A stretch of 52,444 nucleotides of DNA, taken from contig JAQVFY010000003.1 of assembly GCA_028696995.1 (NCBI GenBank), forward strand, positions 9,787-62,230, read 5' to 3'. Within the stretch, counting starts at the first letter, position 1. Each line of letters opens with the position of its first letter. A model generated the notes under the pieces. The model had not been told where the DNA came from. It did no database searches and saw nothing but the letters and a program-made list of their open reading frames with translations. Of the stretch, positions 18,844 through 29,353 are shown in pieces. The translations under genes were made by a program, and so were the position numbers. Origin of the DNA: Patescibacteria group bacterium. GTDB lineage: Bacteria; Patescibacteriota; Patescibacteriia; Patescibacteriales; UBA12465.

Positions 18844-18869
18844 AATTATAGAATTTGAAATTATAAAAA

Positions 18870-18898
18870 TAAAAAAATCTGCTATTAAGCAGATTTTT
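18870..18898. terminator. Bidirectional terminator
   Basis: AAAAATCTGCT-ATTA-AGCAGATTTTTT. Confidence 0.8.
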
Positions 18899-18918
18899 TA
18901 TATCCAAAGTTTATTTGA

Positions 18919-19914
18919 TTATTCTCCAAAACCATATCCGGGGGCAGTGGTGGAAAGTTCTTGTTGGCATTCTTCTGGAGCGGTATTGAAGGCAGTGCAA
19001 ATTAGCTTTAATAAACCATCAGGAGTCCGGTCGCTAGTAACTGTCTCGCCATTAATAACTAGAGTGGGAGATCCCTCAACTCCATATTTTTCATTGTCAG
19101 CATTAAAGATTGGGAAGATTGGGTAAGTTTCACTTAGCCAAGTTGTTTTATCTTGGTAATTTTCAGTTATTTTGTATTCCTTATCAGTAGCACTAACACA
19201 AGAGGAGATAGTATTTTTATCAATATTAGCCTCTCCTAAACATTTAGTAGAATCTTCGCTAGCATTAAAACATTTTAAATATGTTAATAAGCTATTAGAG
19301 GCTTCTTTTTGAATACAGTATTGATTTAATTGTTCGTCTAATTCGGCTTTATCGTGCATGGCGTAGGTGTTAAATTTTAAAGTAAAATTAACTTTGTCTT
19401 TTAATACTTCTAGGGCCGGAATAATAGCTTTTTCCATTTGAGTTCCATAAGGGCAATGACTCATGACAAATAATTCAATTTCTGGTTGGTCATTTTTTTG
19501 GCTGACAACGCTGGCCTCGATGTTGGGATTGTTTTGTTCTTCATATTCTTGGATATTTATAGATTGAGGAAAAAATAATGTTCCATCTTTACTGATATAA
19601 GACTCGATAATTTCTCCTGATCCGACATCAACTGATATTTTGTAAAGACCATATTCTTCTATCGCTTCGGTGATAGTAGCCTTGGTTCCGGGCATCATTA
19701 AATTATCATTAATGAAAGTTTCAGCCTTTAATTTGGCTTCTTCAACGCTCAAAGCGTCGGAGTTAGGTGACATTCTAGAAATTAGAGTCCCTAATAAAAT
19801 TAAAACTACAGCGGAAATAGCAATAAATATTATTTTTTTATTGTCCATTTTTTTACTGCAACCTTTTTTTTCAGAACTTAGCTCTTGGGAGCTTTCCTTT
19901 TTTTCATTTTCCAT
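18919..19914 (-). CDS. Membrane-anchored thioredoxin-fold (DsbA/GILT-like) protein
   Basis: N-terminal TM; ELFVMSHCPYGTQMEKAIIPALEVL, later Cys residues, VEGSPTLVING cis-Pro. Confidence 0.75.
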   Translation of the reverse strand: MENEKKESSQELSSEKKGCSKKMDNKKIIFIAISAVVLILLGTLISRMSPNSDALSVEEAKLKAETFINDNLMMPGTKATITEAIEEYGLYKISVDVGSGEIIESYISKDGTLFFPQSINIQEYEEQNNPNIEASVVSQKNDQPEIELFVMSHCPYGTQMEKAIIPALEVLKDKVNFTLKFNTYAMHDKAELDEQLNQYCIQKEASNSLLTYLKCFNASEDSTKCLGEANIDKNTISSCVSATDKEYKITENYQDKTTWLSETYPIFPIFNADNEKYGVEGSPTLVINGETVTSDRTPDGLLKLICTAFNTAPEECQQELSTTAPGYGFGE

Positions 19915-20035
19915 AATTTTTTTTATTTCAAAAATATTCTTAAGAAAAATTTTTGAAATTAAATTAAAATATTTTAGAATAGATGAGTTTTTAACTCGTT
20001 TTTATTTTAGCAATTATTAGAGGAAATAACAAGTA

Positions 20036-21418
20036 TTAATTTTTTATTATTTTTTTCTTGAAAATTAGGAAAATAAGACTAATGATAATAGTTAGTCCCA
20101 AGTATTGTAAAATTTTTTGATAATATTTTTTATTTTCCACTTCCCAAAAGTCATCATTCAAAACTTCTCCTAAAGGTTTTTCGTCGTTTTTTTGTAATGC
20201 TTCAATATCTTTTTCGTCGATAAGGGTTAGTTTTAATTGGTTTGAAGAATATCCTAATATTCCGCTGACAATAAATTCTTGTCCTTCCTTAAAAATTTTA
20301 TTAGAAATGCCACTACCTTTCTTTATTTCAATCATAATTTCTTGGCCATCATCTAGGTATATTTGTTTAGTTTTGTTTTGAGTTATTTCTCCCTTAATTT
20401 TTTTTAAGTTTCCTAGATCTGTCATTTGAAAATTGGCAATTTTTTCTATAGGTCCTCGTATTATTTCTTGGCCTGATGACATGATTTTAATATCTTCAAT
20501 CTCTTTTGTTTTTAATTTATAATTTAGAACCGAGCCGTTTTCATTTACTACTAATTCTCCATTGATTTTCAAATAATCTCCAATTTTTAGTTCTGGAAAT
20601 TTTTTATTGTAATTATATATTTGTAGGCCGTAAACATTAGTGTCATCTTTATAGTTATTATGAATATAAAAATATTGTGTACCGAGGCTTCCTGGTAAAA
20701 CGCTGACAACTCCTTCTATTGTTATTAAATCTCCATCTGATAATTTTTTGTAATTTTTTAAATCGCTATAGTAAATATTTTTTTGACCTTTTTTGGTGCT
20801 TGAATTTTTATTAGAAGAGCTAGTAGAAATTATTTCTTCTTGATAATTATTGATAGTAATTGTGTTTCCTAAAGAATTGTGTAATTGAATGTTATTTTTT
20901 TCTATCGAGAAGTCAGAAAAATTATTAGGGCTGTTTAGATCTGTTTTTATTCTTTTTAAAACTTGATTATTTTCTGGTAGGTCAGCGGGTTGAGTATGAA
21001 AATCAAGGACTTGCCCATAGCCTAGCTTGTCGCTTATTTCCTTATTATTATCATATAATATAATTGTGTTGTTTTTGGAGAGGGAGTTGGAGTTAGAATA
21101 ATAAAGATCAGCTTTTATTTGTGGTCCAAATTCGGGGCTAGAAATTAAAAAATATGATTTTGCTGGGATGACTCCAATAAAAGATTTATTAGAAACAAGG
21201 ACGGATTCATTTCCACTGCTACTTTTTTTCTTTAAGGTATAATTTTCTAGGTTAATAGGAATATCATTGGGGTTATAGAGTTCAATAAATTCATTTTTAG
21301 CTCCCTCATTTTGTCCTAACAGTATTTGATTAATTAAAATAGGCTTGGCCGTTGCTTGAATTGTTTGGCCTATTAATAAAAAAATAGAAATTAATAAAAA
21401 TAAAACCACTTTTTTCAT
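20036..21418 (-). CDS. Secreted/membrane protein with lamin-tail domain and OB-fold-like repeats
   Basis: ILINQILLGQNEGAKNEFIELYNPNDIPINLENYTLKKKS; C-terminal TM. Confidence 0.75.
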   Translation of the reverse strand: MKKVVLFLLISIFLLIGQTIQATAKPILINQILLGQNEGAKNEFIELYNPNDIPINLENYTLKKKSSSGNESVLVSNKSFIGVIPAKSYFLISSPEFGPQIKADLYYSNSNSLSKNNTIILYDNNKEISDKLGYGQVLDFHTQPADLPENNQVLKRIKTDLNSPNNFSDFSIEKNNIQLHNSLGNTITINNYQEEIISTSSSNKNSSTKKGQKNIYYSDLKNYKKLSDGDLITIEGVVSVLPGSLGTQYFYIHNNYKDDTNVYGLQIYNYNKKFPELKIGDYLKINGELVVNENGSVLNYKLKTKEIEDIKIMSSGQEIIRGPIEKIANFQMTDLGNLKKIKGEITQNKTKQIYLDDGQEIMIEIKKGSGISNKIFKEGQEFIVSGILGYSSNQLKLTLIDEKDIEALQKNDEKPLGEVLNDDFWEVENKKYYQKILQYLGLTIIISLIFLIFKKKIIKN

Positions 21419-21503
21419 AATTATTGCTTAATAATTTAAAGTGGTTTTATTGTATGATTTTTGAAATGATTTTTCTTTAAATTTTCAATAAAATTTTGAT
21501 AAT

Positions 21504-22289
21504 TTATTTTATCTTTTTTAAAACATTTTTAAGATCTGCGCTTAATTCTAATTCAAATTCTTTTTTTTCTCCTTGAGGATCAGTAAAATTAAGTTTATTG
21601 GCCATTAAAAAAATCCTTCCAATATTTAGTTTAGAATTTTTTACTTTGCTTTTTTTATTAGCATAGAGATTATCTCCTAAAAGGGGATAACCATAAGCTG
21701 AAAAATGAACTCGAATTTGGTGAGTTCTTCCAGTTTTCATTTTTATTCTCAATAGTGTAAAGTTTACGTATCTTTTAATAACTAGAAATTCAGTTAAGGC
21801 TTCACGTGATTCTTCTAGGGCTCGAACGTTTCCTTGGCTTCTGTTGGAAATATTATTATAATTATCGCGTTGTTCGGCTTCTGGCGTATCATTAAAGTTT
21901 TTAATAGATTTAGGGATGGCGGCCATTTTATAACCTTTGCTAGATCTTACAATTGGGAAATCAATAATACCTTCATCTTTTTCTATTTTTCCACAGACTA
22001 GAGCCAAATATTCTTTTTTTATTTTTCGATCTTGAAATTGCTTTTTAAAATAATTAAAAGTTTTATTATTTTTTACTATAATCATCAATCCGCTAGCTTC
22101 TTTGTCTAGGCGATGAACAATGGCAGGGCGATAAGGATCTTCCCCAACCTCTTTTAGTTGGGGATATTTTTTTAATAAGTAATCAACCAGAGTTTTTTCT
22201 TTGATATGTGGGCCACCATGAACAGTTAATCCTGCCGGCTTGTTTATTATTAGATAATCATTGTTTTCTTCTATAATTTGAACATTCAT
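21504..22289 (-). CDS. RluA family pseudouridine synthase
   Basis: RPAIVHRLDKEASGLMIIVKN, MKTGRTHQIRVHFSAYGYPLLGD. Confidence 0.94.
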   Translation of the reverse strand: MNVQIIEENNDYLIINKPAGLTVHGGPHIKEKTLVDYLLKKYPQLKEVGEDPYRPAIVHRLDKEASGLMIIVKNNKTFNYFKKQFQDRKIKKEYLALVCGKIEKDEGIIDFPIVRSSKGYKMAAIPKSIKNFNDTPEAEQRDNYNNISNRSQGNVRALEESREALTEFLVIKRYVNFTLLRIKMKTGRTHQIRVHFSAYGYPLLGDNLYANKKSKVKNSKLNIGRIFLMANKLNFTDPQGEKKEFELELSADLKNVLKKIK

Positions 22290-22293
22290 AGTT

Positions 22294-23742
22294 TTATGTT
22301 ATTTTTTTATTTTTCGGTAAAAATATCTTTAAATCATCTTGGTTAATTCCTTTAAATAAATATAATAGGACGAAATAAATGATCATGGATAAAGCAATTA
22401 TGGCTAGGAGTATTGGGCCGTTTTGATATAGAGAGCGGGGAATTATATACATAAATAAAGCCATTCCGATGGATGCTATTATAGCTCGGTAGCTAATTTT
22501 AAATTGGGGCGAGAATTTGGTAAATTTTTTGACGTAATAAAAACTTCCTAGCAAGATAACTAGGTTGCTATAAATAGTAACTATAGAGGCTCCTAGGTAA
22601 GAAAATTTAGGGATAAGTATTAGATATAATATTAAAGAGCTGACGGTTGTGAAGGCGTAGAGAGCAATAATCTTTTTTTGCTTTTCGATAGCGATGATAA
22701 TATGAGAAAAGATACAGCTTATAAATAACAGAGAAATAGAAATTATTAATAATTGTAGGGGTAGACCTCCTCCGGCAAAATCTTTTCCGGCAATAAGTGA
22801 AATTATTTCAGTAGCGGTGAATTGCGCCCCAACAGTTAGGGGAATAGCTAAAATAACCATAAAATCAAAAGATTTTTGGACCATTTTATTAAAGAAATTT
22901 AGATTTTTATTAATCCAGTGAAAGGTAAATAAAGGAAGCATAATTCCGGCGAACATATAAGGAACTGTTCCGATTACCTCAATAGTGCGATAAGAAGCCC
23001 CATAAATTCCAACTTCTCCAATATCCTTAAAAAGAGAAAGCAAAATAATATCACTTTTTTGATAAATTAAATTTAAAATTATGGTAGTTGCTAAGGGCCA
23101 AGTTTTTCTAATAATTTTTTTCCAAACTTCAATATCAAAAACTAATTTTATTTTAGCTGATTTTTTACCAAAGAACCAATTAAGAATAAAATTAATACCA
23201 GCGCTTAAAACTGAGGCCCAGATAACTCCATTTAGACCTCCATCTACTTGTATGGCCCAGAATATTGCTCCGACTAAAAATATTTTTCCGATAACTTCGG
23301 CAGCCATTGCTTGACCCATTTTAAGAGTTTTTTGAAAGAGGGCGATTAGTATTTGGTTTAGAGCTGGGAAGATATATGATAGGGTGGCGATTAGAACTCC
23401 TATTTTTATTATTTGACTATAAGGGAAAAATAAAACAAAAATAGGGGCTAGTCCTAAAAGAATTAAAGCTGAAATTAAACGCAGGGAAAAAAGATTACTT
23501 AAAATCTTATTTTGATTTTCCGAAGGATTGCTGATCATCTGAGCACTTATTAGTGTTAATCCTAGATCAGCGGACATAGCAAAAAAAGAAACAAAAGTAA
23601 TAATAGTTGAATATTGCCCAAATCCAGCTGTTCCTAAATATCTAGTCATAATAGCCAAGGAAATTACTCCCAATAAAGTGGAGAGAGCCTTGCCGACTAT
23701 TTGAACTATGGTGTTATAGGCGATTTTTCTTTTCAATTCCAT
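22294..23742 (-). CDS. Flippase / polysaccharide biosynthesis (Wzx/MATE-like) protein
   Basis: 482 aa, multiple TMs; YNTIVQIVGKALSTLLGVISLAIMTRYLGTAGFGQYS. Confidence 0.88.
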   Translation of the reverse strand: MELKRKIAYNTIVQIVGKALSTLLGVISLAIMTRYLGTAGFGQYSTIITFVSFFAMSADLGLTLISAQMISNPSENQNKILSNLFSLRLISALILLGLAPIFVLFFPYSQIIKIGVLIATLSYIFPALNQILIALFQKTLKMGQAMAAEVIGKIFLVGAIFWAIQVDGGLNGVIWASVLSAGINFILNWFFGKKSAKIKLVFDIEVWKKIIRKTWPLATTIILNLIYQKSDIILLSLFKDIGEVGIYGASYRTIEVIGTVPYMFAGIMLPLFTFHWINKNLNFFNKMVQKSFDFMVILAIPLTVGAQFTATEIISLIAGKDFAGGGLPLQLLIISISLLFISCIFSHIIIAIEKQKKIIALYAFTTVSSLILYLILIPKFSYLGASIVTIYSNLVILLGSFYYVKKFTKFSPQFKISYRAIIASIGMALFMYIIPRSLYQNGPILLAIIALSMIIYFVLLYLFKGINQDDLKIFLPKNKKIT

Positions 23743-23824
23743 TTGTTTTTTTAAAAAAAATATTATATAATAATAACAAGGGTGTAAGCCTAAATTGTCA
23801 TTATTAAAATATTATCATAATTTT

Positions 23825-24262
23825 ATGAAAAAAGCTAAAGTTATTTTTTTGTCTTTGTTTGCTCTTTTATTTTTAGGATTTTATTCTATTCCTCAACCAG
23901 TTTTAGCTGGTAGTTATTGGGATTCTCAAATTGGTATGGCCGAGATTGGTTCAGCTTATGGTGAAGATCCGGCTAACGTAAAAGATGTTCGTTATCAAAT
24001 AGTTAAGATAATTAATGTAGTTCTACAAATTTTAGGTTTATTGGTGACAATTTTAATTATTTTTGCTGGTTTTCAGTGGATGACAGCTGGCGGGAATGAA
24101 GACAAAGTTAAAAAAGCTCGTTCAATCTTGATTAATGCTGTTATTGGTTTAGTTATAATAATGCTAGCGTGGTCAATAACTCTCTTTGCTCTTCGTTATT
24201 TTGAGTGTATTGCTACTCGCGACTCTAATATTGATACTTGTTATTTTATCAAGATTTTTTAA
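23825..24262 (+). CDS. T4SS pilin-like (VirB2/TrbC-type) membrane protein
   Basis: Signal peptide plus two TMs: IVKIINVVLQILGLLVTILIIFAGFQWMTAGGNEDKVKKARSILINAVIGLVIIMLAW. Met at 23825 is the likelier start. Confidence 0.7.
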   Translation: MKKAKVIFLSLFALLFLGFYSIPQPVLAGSYWDSQIGMAEIGSAYGEDPANVKDVRYQIVKIINVVLQILGLLVTILIIFAGFQWMTAGGNEDKVKKARSILINAVIGLVIIMLAWSITLFALRYFECIATRDSNIDTCYFIKIF

Positions 24263-24269
24263 CAAGCCC

Positions 24270-24297
24270 TTGTCTTTTTTAAATTTTTTGTTATAAT
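24270..24297 (+). promoter_or_regulatory. nusA promoter
   Basis: TTGTCT-N16-TATAAT. Confidence 0.65.
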
Positions 24298-24400
24298 ATA
24301 GATATTAAAGCTAATTGATGATACAATTAGCTTTTAATTTATAAAGTAATCCACAAAGATCTTAAAGGTTTTAGAGATCCTCAAGATCCTATATAATAAT

Positions 24401-25792
24401 ATGTCAGAATTATTAAGCGCTATTAAGCAGGTTTGTGATGAAAAAAAAATTGAATATGATTTAGTCATTTCTGCTATTGAATCTTCTTTAGCAGCAGCTT
24501 ATCGTAAAGATTATGGTAATAAATTGCAAAATATTAAAGTTAAATTTAATCCTGAAACAGGAAAGTCTAAAATTCATGATGTTAAAATTGTTGTGGAAGA
24601 TTTGACCGAAGAAGAACAGAGAGAAATAGATGAAATAGAAGAGAAGAAAAAAGCTGGTTTAGAAAAGGGAGAAAGCGAAAGAAAGAATTTTAAAAAAGAA
24701 GAATTTAGAAAAGAGGAAGGGCCTGAATCAGAAGAAGAGACCGAGAGAAAATTTAATCCCAAAACCGATATTCAATTAAAAGACGCCTTATTAATCAAAA
24801 AAGATGCTAAAATTGGAGAAGAAATAGTTTTTGATCTAGAAGAGCCAGAGGGTTACGGCCGTATGGCTGCTCAAACTGCTAAACAGGTTATTATTCAGAA
24901 AATCAGAGAAATTGAGAAAGAGACTATTTTTAATGAATTTAAGGATCAAGAAGGCGAAGTTATCAATGGTGTTATCCAAAGGGTGGAGGGTCGTTTGGTT
25001 TTTATAGATTTAGATAAATCAATCGGAATATTGCCTATGGATGAACAAATTCCCGGAGAAAGATATAATGTTGGTGGACGGATAAAAGTTTATATCAAAG
25101 AAGTTCGTTCTGGAATTAGGGGAGCTGAAATTATTTTATCTAGAAAGTCAGAAGAAATTGTTAAGAAAATATTTACTATGGAAATTCCAGAGCTTGCTAA
25201 TGGTTTGGTAGAAATAAAAGCTGTTGCTAGAGAGGCTGGTTCTCGTTCTAAAATAGCTATTTATACTGATTCAGAAAATATCGATCCGGTTGGTTCTTGC
25301 GTTGGACAACGTGGAATTCGCATTCAAACTATCATCAATGAGTTAGGAGGGGAAAAGGTTGATATTATAGAATATAATGATGATCCGGCTAAATTTATTA
25401 GCAATGCTTTAGCCCCAGCTAAAATTATGGGTATTGATATTGATGAACAAAATAAGAAGGCGATTGTTAAAGTTTCGGAAGATAAGTTATCTTTAGCTAT
25501 TGGAAAGAGTGGGCAAAATGTTCGTTTAGCAGCTCGACTTACTGGTTGGAAAATAGACATTATTTCTAGTGGTCAAGAAGCAGAAATAATAAAATTTGAA
25601 GAGGTGGCAAACGATGCTGATAGTATTGAAATAGAAAAAATTGATATAGATAATTCAAGTAAAAGTTCGGAATTAGTTGCTGAGGTCGAGAAAACAAAAG
25701 AAGAGAAAGTTAAGAAAACAAGAAAAAAAGAAGAGAAAAAATTAGAAGAGAAAAAAGGAGAAAAAAAAGTAAAAAAAACTTCTAAAAAATAA
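24401..25792 (+). CDS. nusA: Transcription termination/antitermination factor NusA
   Basis: S1 and KH domains: DPVGSCVGQRGIRIQTIINELGGEKVDIIEY; Lys-rich tail. Confidence 0.95.
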   Translation: MSELLSAIKQVCDEKKIEYDLVISAIESSLAAAYRKDYGNKLQNIKVKFNPETGKSKIHDVKIVVEDLTEEEQREIDEIEEKKKAGLEKGESERKNFKKEEFRKEEGPESEEETERKFNPKTDIQLKDALLIKKDAKIGEEIVFDLEEPEGYGRMAAQTAKQVIIQKIREIEKETIFNEFKDQEGEVINGVIQRVEGRLVFIDLDKSIGILPMDEQIPGERYNVGGRIKVYIKEVRSGIRGAEIILSRKSEEIVKKIFTMEIPELANGLVEIKAVAREAGSRSKIAIYTDSENIDPVGSCVGQRGIRIQTIINELGGEKVDIIEYNDDPAKFISNALAPAKIMGIDIDEQNKKAIVKVSEDKLSLAIGKSGQNVRLAARLTGWKIDIISSGQEAEIIKFEEVANDADSIEIEKIDIDNSSKSSELVAEVEKTKEEKVKKTRKKEEKKLEEKKGEKKVKKTSKK

Positions 25793-25870
25793 ATATTAAA
25801 ATTAAAATAAAATTAATTTCTCCAGTTAATTATAAAAACTTATTTTAAAATTAATTGGAAAAGAAAAACT

Positions 25871-27844
25871 ATGATGGAGATTTTTATTTTGGCTAGTGCG
25901 CTGGTCGCGATAATTTTTGGATCTATTTTGATTCGTTCAATTTTAAGATCGCCTAAGGGTAATGACAAAATGCAAGAAATAGCTAAGGCTATTCAGGCTG
26001 GAGCAAAAACATTTTTAAGAAGAGAATATTTATATTTATCTTTTTTCGTGGTTATTTTAGCAGTAGTTTTATTTATTTTTATTGATCCTTTAACAGCACT
26101 TAGTTTTGTGATTGGAGCTATTCTTTCTGCTTTGGCTGGTTATATTGGTATGAGAGTGGCCACTATAGCTAATGTTCGAACTGCTCAAGCAGCTCGTTCT
26201 GGTGTTAATCCGGCTTTAAAAATTGCTTTTTCTAGTGGAACAATTATGGGTATGATGGTTGCTGGATTTGGTCTTTTGGGTTTAAGCGTTCTTTATCTTA
26301 TTATTGGTGACCCAGTTATAGTTAATGGTTATGCTTTAGGAGCTAGTTTAATTGCTTTATTTGCTCGTGTTGGTGGTGGTATTTATACTAAAGCAGCTGA
26401 TGTAGGATCTGATTTAGTTGGAAAAATTGAAGCTGGTATTCCTGAGGATGATCCTCGTAATGCTGGTGTAATAGCTGATAACGTAGGAGACAATGTGGGA
26501 GATGTTGCTGGAATGGGAGCTGATTTATTTGAATCTTATGTCGGGGCAATGATTGCTGCTATGACTTTAGGTGTTGTTATTTTTGGAATCCAAAGCGCTT
26601 TTCTGCCTTTATTAATATCTTCTGTTGGTATTTTAGCTTCTATTTTTGCTTTCTTTTTTGTTCGCAGTAAGGGTAAAGCTAGATTAGGAGCGATTTTAGA
26701 AAGAGGTATTTGGATTAGCGCTATAGTAGTTTTGATTGCGGCTTTCTTTATAGTTAGATCTTTTATTGAACAAGGAATTTTTGAAAACTTTGGTGTTTTT
26801 TATGCTATTATAGCCGGTTTGTTAGCTGGCGTAGCTATTGGTAAAATTACAGAATATTATACTTCAGACCATTATAAGCCAGTTAGAGGAATTGCTAAGG
26901 CTTCAATTACTGGTCCAGCTACTAATATTATTAGCGGTTTGTCTGTTGGAATGAAAAGTACTGTTTTGCCTATTATTGTGGTTGTTATAACTATTTTAAT
27001 TTCTTATCATTTTGCTGGTATTTATGGGATTGCTATTGCTGCGGTTGGAATGTTGGCAACCGTAGGAATGACTGTAGCAGTTGATGCTTATGGTCCAGTA
27101 GCAGATAATGCTGGAGGTATTGCTGAAATGGCTCATCTAGAACCAGAAGTTCGTAAGATAACTGATCAATTAGATTCTATGGGAAATACTACAGCTGCGA
27201 TCGGCAAAGGATTTGCTATTGGTTCCGCGGCACTTACTTCTTTGGCTTTATTCACTGCTTATTCTCAGATGGCGGATCTTAGTGTTATAGATATTAATAA
27301 TGCCAAGGTTATTGCTGGTTTATTTATTGGTGGTATGTTGACTTATTTTTTTACTTCTCGAACTATGGAGGCTGTTGGTAAGGCTGCTTCTTCATTGATT
27401 ACAGAAATTCGTCGACAGTTTAGAGAAATTCCTGGGTTAATGGAGGGGACTGGAAAGCCAGAATACAATCGTTGTGTTGATATTAGTACTAAAGCTGCTC
27501 TTAGAGAAATGGTAGTTCCTGGCTTAATGGCTGTTGCTGTTCCTTTAGCCGTTGGTTTAACTCCTTTTCTTGGAAAAGAGGCTTTAGGAGGTTTATTAGC
27601 TGGTGCTTTAGTAACTGGTGTATTGCAAGCAATTTATATGGCTAATGCTGGAGGCGCCTGGGACAATGCTAAAAAGTATATTGAAGCTGGAAATTTAGGG
27701 GGTAAAGGAAGTGATCCTCATAAAGCAGCAATAGTTGGTGATACTGTTGGAGATCCTTTCAAAGATACTTCTGGGCCATCATTAAATATATTAATAAAAT
27801 TGATGAGTATTGTGTCCTTGGTTTTTGTTTCTTTATTTTTTTAA
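25871..27844 (+). CDS. hppA: Membrane-bound ion-translocating pyrophosphatase
   Basis: [65 protein letters not shown]. Confidence 0.95.
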   Translation: MMEIFILASALVAIIFGSILIRSILRSPKGNDKMQEIAKAIQAGAKTFLRREYLYLSFFVVILAVVLFIFIDPLTALSFVIGAILSALAGYIGMRVATIANVRTAQAARSGVNPALKIAFSSGTIMGMMVAGFGLLGLSVLYLIIGDPVIVNGYALGASLIALFARVGGGIYTKAADVGSDLVGKIEAGIPEDDPRNAGVIADNVGDNVGDVAGMGADLFESYVGAMIAAMTLGVVIFGIQSAFLPLLISSVGILASIFAFFFVRSKGKARLGAILERGIWISAIVVLIAAFFIVRSFIEQGIFENFGVFYAIIAGLLAGVAIGKITEYYTSDHYKPVRGIAKASITGPATNIISGLSVGMKSTVLPIIVVVITILISYHFAGIYGIAIAAVGMLATVGMTVAVDAYGPVADNAGGIAEMAHLEPEVRKITDQLDSMGNTTAAIGKGFAIGSAALTSLALFTAYSQMADLSVIDINNAKVIAGLFIGGMLTYFFTSRTMEAVGKAASSLITEIRRQFREIPGLMEGTGKPEYNRCVDISTKAALREMVVPGLMAVAVPLAVGLTPFLGKEALGGLLAGALVTGVLQAIYMANAGGAWDNAKKYIEAGNLGGKGSDPHKAAIVGDTVGDPFKDTSGPSLNILIKLMSIVSLVFVSLFF

Positions 27845-28048
27845 AAAATATTAATAATTTTAATTATAAAATAGGGGTTTTTAAAATCCTTATTTTAATA
27901 TAGATTTTTTAGAATTATTATTGTTTGTTTAAAAATAAATTTTTAAATTAATGTTTTGGGTTTTTTATTTTTTATTATTTTGGTATAATAAAAACAAGAC
28001 TAATTTAAATTTTTATAATAAAGGATAATTATTAATTAAATATAAATT

Positions 28049-29335
28049 ATGAAAATTACAAGAAAAGATTTAGAAAAATCACAAATTGAATTAACGGTAG
28101 AGGTTAGTGTTGAAGAGCTAGCTCCTTTTATTCAGAAGGGAGCTGAATCTCTGTCAAAGGAAGTTAAAATTGAAGGTTTTCGTCCAGGTAAAGTTCCTTT
28201 CGATGTTTTAAAACAAAAAATTGGCGAAATGTCTATTTTTGAGGAGGCGGCACGATTATTGGTAAATAAGCAGATTTATCAAGTTATTAAAGAAAATATT
28301 GGAGATAAGGAAATAATTGGACAACCAGAAGTTAATATTTCTAAATTAGCTCCCGGAAATCCTTTGGAGTATAAGGTTAAAGTTAGTATCTTGCCAGAAA
28401 TAAGTGTCGGAACTTATAAAGATTTAAAAATTAAAGCCGAAGAACTTAAAGTTGAATCAGCTGAAGTTGATAAGGTTTTAAATGATTTAGTGGAGATGCG
28501 AGCTATAGAAAAAATTTCTGAAAAAGCTATCAAGGATGGAGATAAAGTTATTTCGGCGGTTAATTTATTTTTAGATAATGTTCCAGTAGAAGACGGACAG
28601 AATCCCGAAGTAACAATTTTAATTGGAAAAAATTATTTCGTAGAAGGTTTTGATAAAAATTTAATTGGTTTAAAAAGGGGAGAAAAGAAAGAATTTAGTA
28701 TTGTTTATCCAGAAAGTCATTGGAAGAAAAATTTAGCTGGGAAAAAAGTAGATTTTAAAATTGAAATTAAAGAAATATATTCTCGGGACTTACCAGAAAT
28801 AAATGACGATTTAGCTAAAATTTTTAGATTTAAAAACTTAAAAGAATTAAAAGATAATTTAGAGAAGACAATTGGGGATCAGAAGAAAAAAGAATTAGAT
28901 CAAAAAAATGAAGTAAAAATTATTGATAAGATTTTGGAGAAATCTAAATTTGGCGATATTGCTGAAGATTTAATAAAAAATGAATCTCATCTTATGGTTC
29001 GAGAAATTGAGCAAAATGTTACTTCTCAGGGCGGAAAGTTTGAGGATTATTTAAGTAGTTTAGGAAAAAATTATGATCAATTAATGTTAGATTTGTTGCC
29101 AAATGCTGTTAAGAGAGTAAAAAGCGCTTTAGTTTTTAAGGAAATTGCTAAGATTGAAAAAATTAAAGTTGAGGAAAAAGAAATTGATCGAGAAATGCAA
29201 TTATTAAAAGAAAGATATAAAGGTAATTCTGAAGTTTTGGCTAATATTTCCGGAGCCTCTTATCGTGCCTATTTATCTAATTTTATTTTAAATCAAAAAG
29301 TTATTGATAATTTAAAAAAATGGAACTTAGTTTAA
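28049..29335 (+). CDS. tig: Trigger factor
   Basis: 428 aa; GFRPGKVPFDVLKQKIG, PPIase domain, C-terminal chaperone domain. Confidence 0.93.
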   Translation: MKITRKDLEKSQIELTVEVSVEELAPFIQKGAESLSKEVKIEGFRPGKVPFDVLKQKIGEMSIFEEAARLLVNKQIYQVIKENIGDKEIIGQPEVNISKLAPGNPLEYKVKVSILPEISVGTYKDLKIKAEELKVESAEVDKVLNDLVEMRAIEKISEKAIKDGDKVISAVNLFLDNVPVEDGQNPEVTILIGKNYFVEGFDKNLIGLKRGEKKEFSIVYPESHWKKNLAGKKVDFKIEIKEIYSRDLPEINDDLAKIFRFKNLKELKDNLEKTIGDQKKKELDQKNEVKIIDKILEKSKFGDIAEDLIKNESHLMVREIEQNVTSQGGKFEDYLSSLGKNYDQLMLDLLPNAVKRVKSALVFKEIAKIEKIKVEEKEIDREMQLLKERYKGNSEVLANISGASYRAYLSNFILNQKVIDNLKKWNLV

Positions 29336-29353
29336 TAGGATTAATTTATCAAT

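Noticed and set aside
13739-25560. Other antisense or overlapping ORFs (13739-13927, 13939-14181, 16226-16501, 17956-18186, 18677-19126, 19670-20020, 23081-23314, 24574-24762, 25324-25560)
   Set aside because: Embedded in confidently assigned genes; shadow frames.
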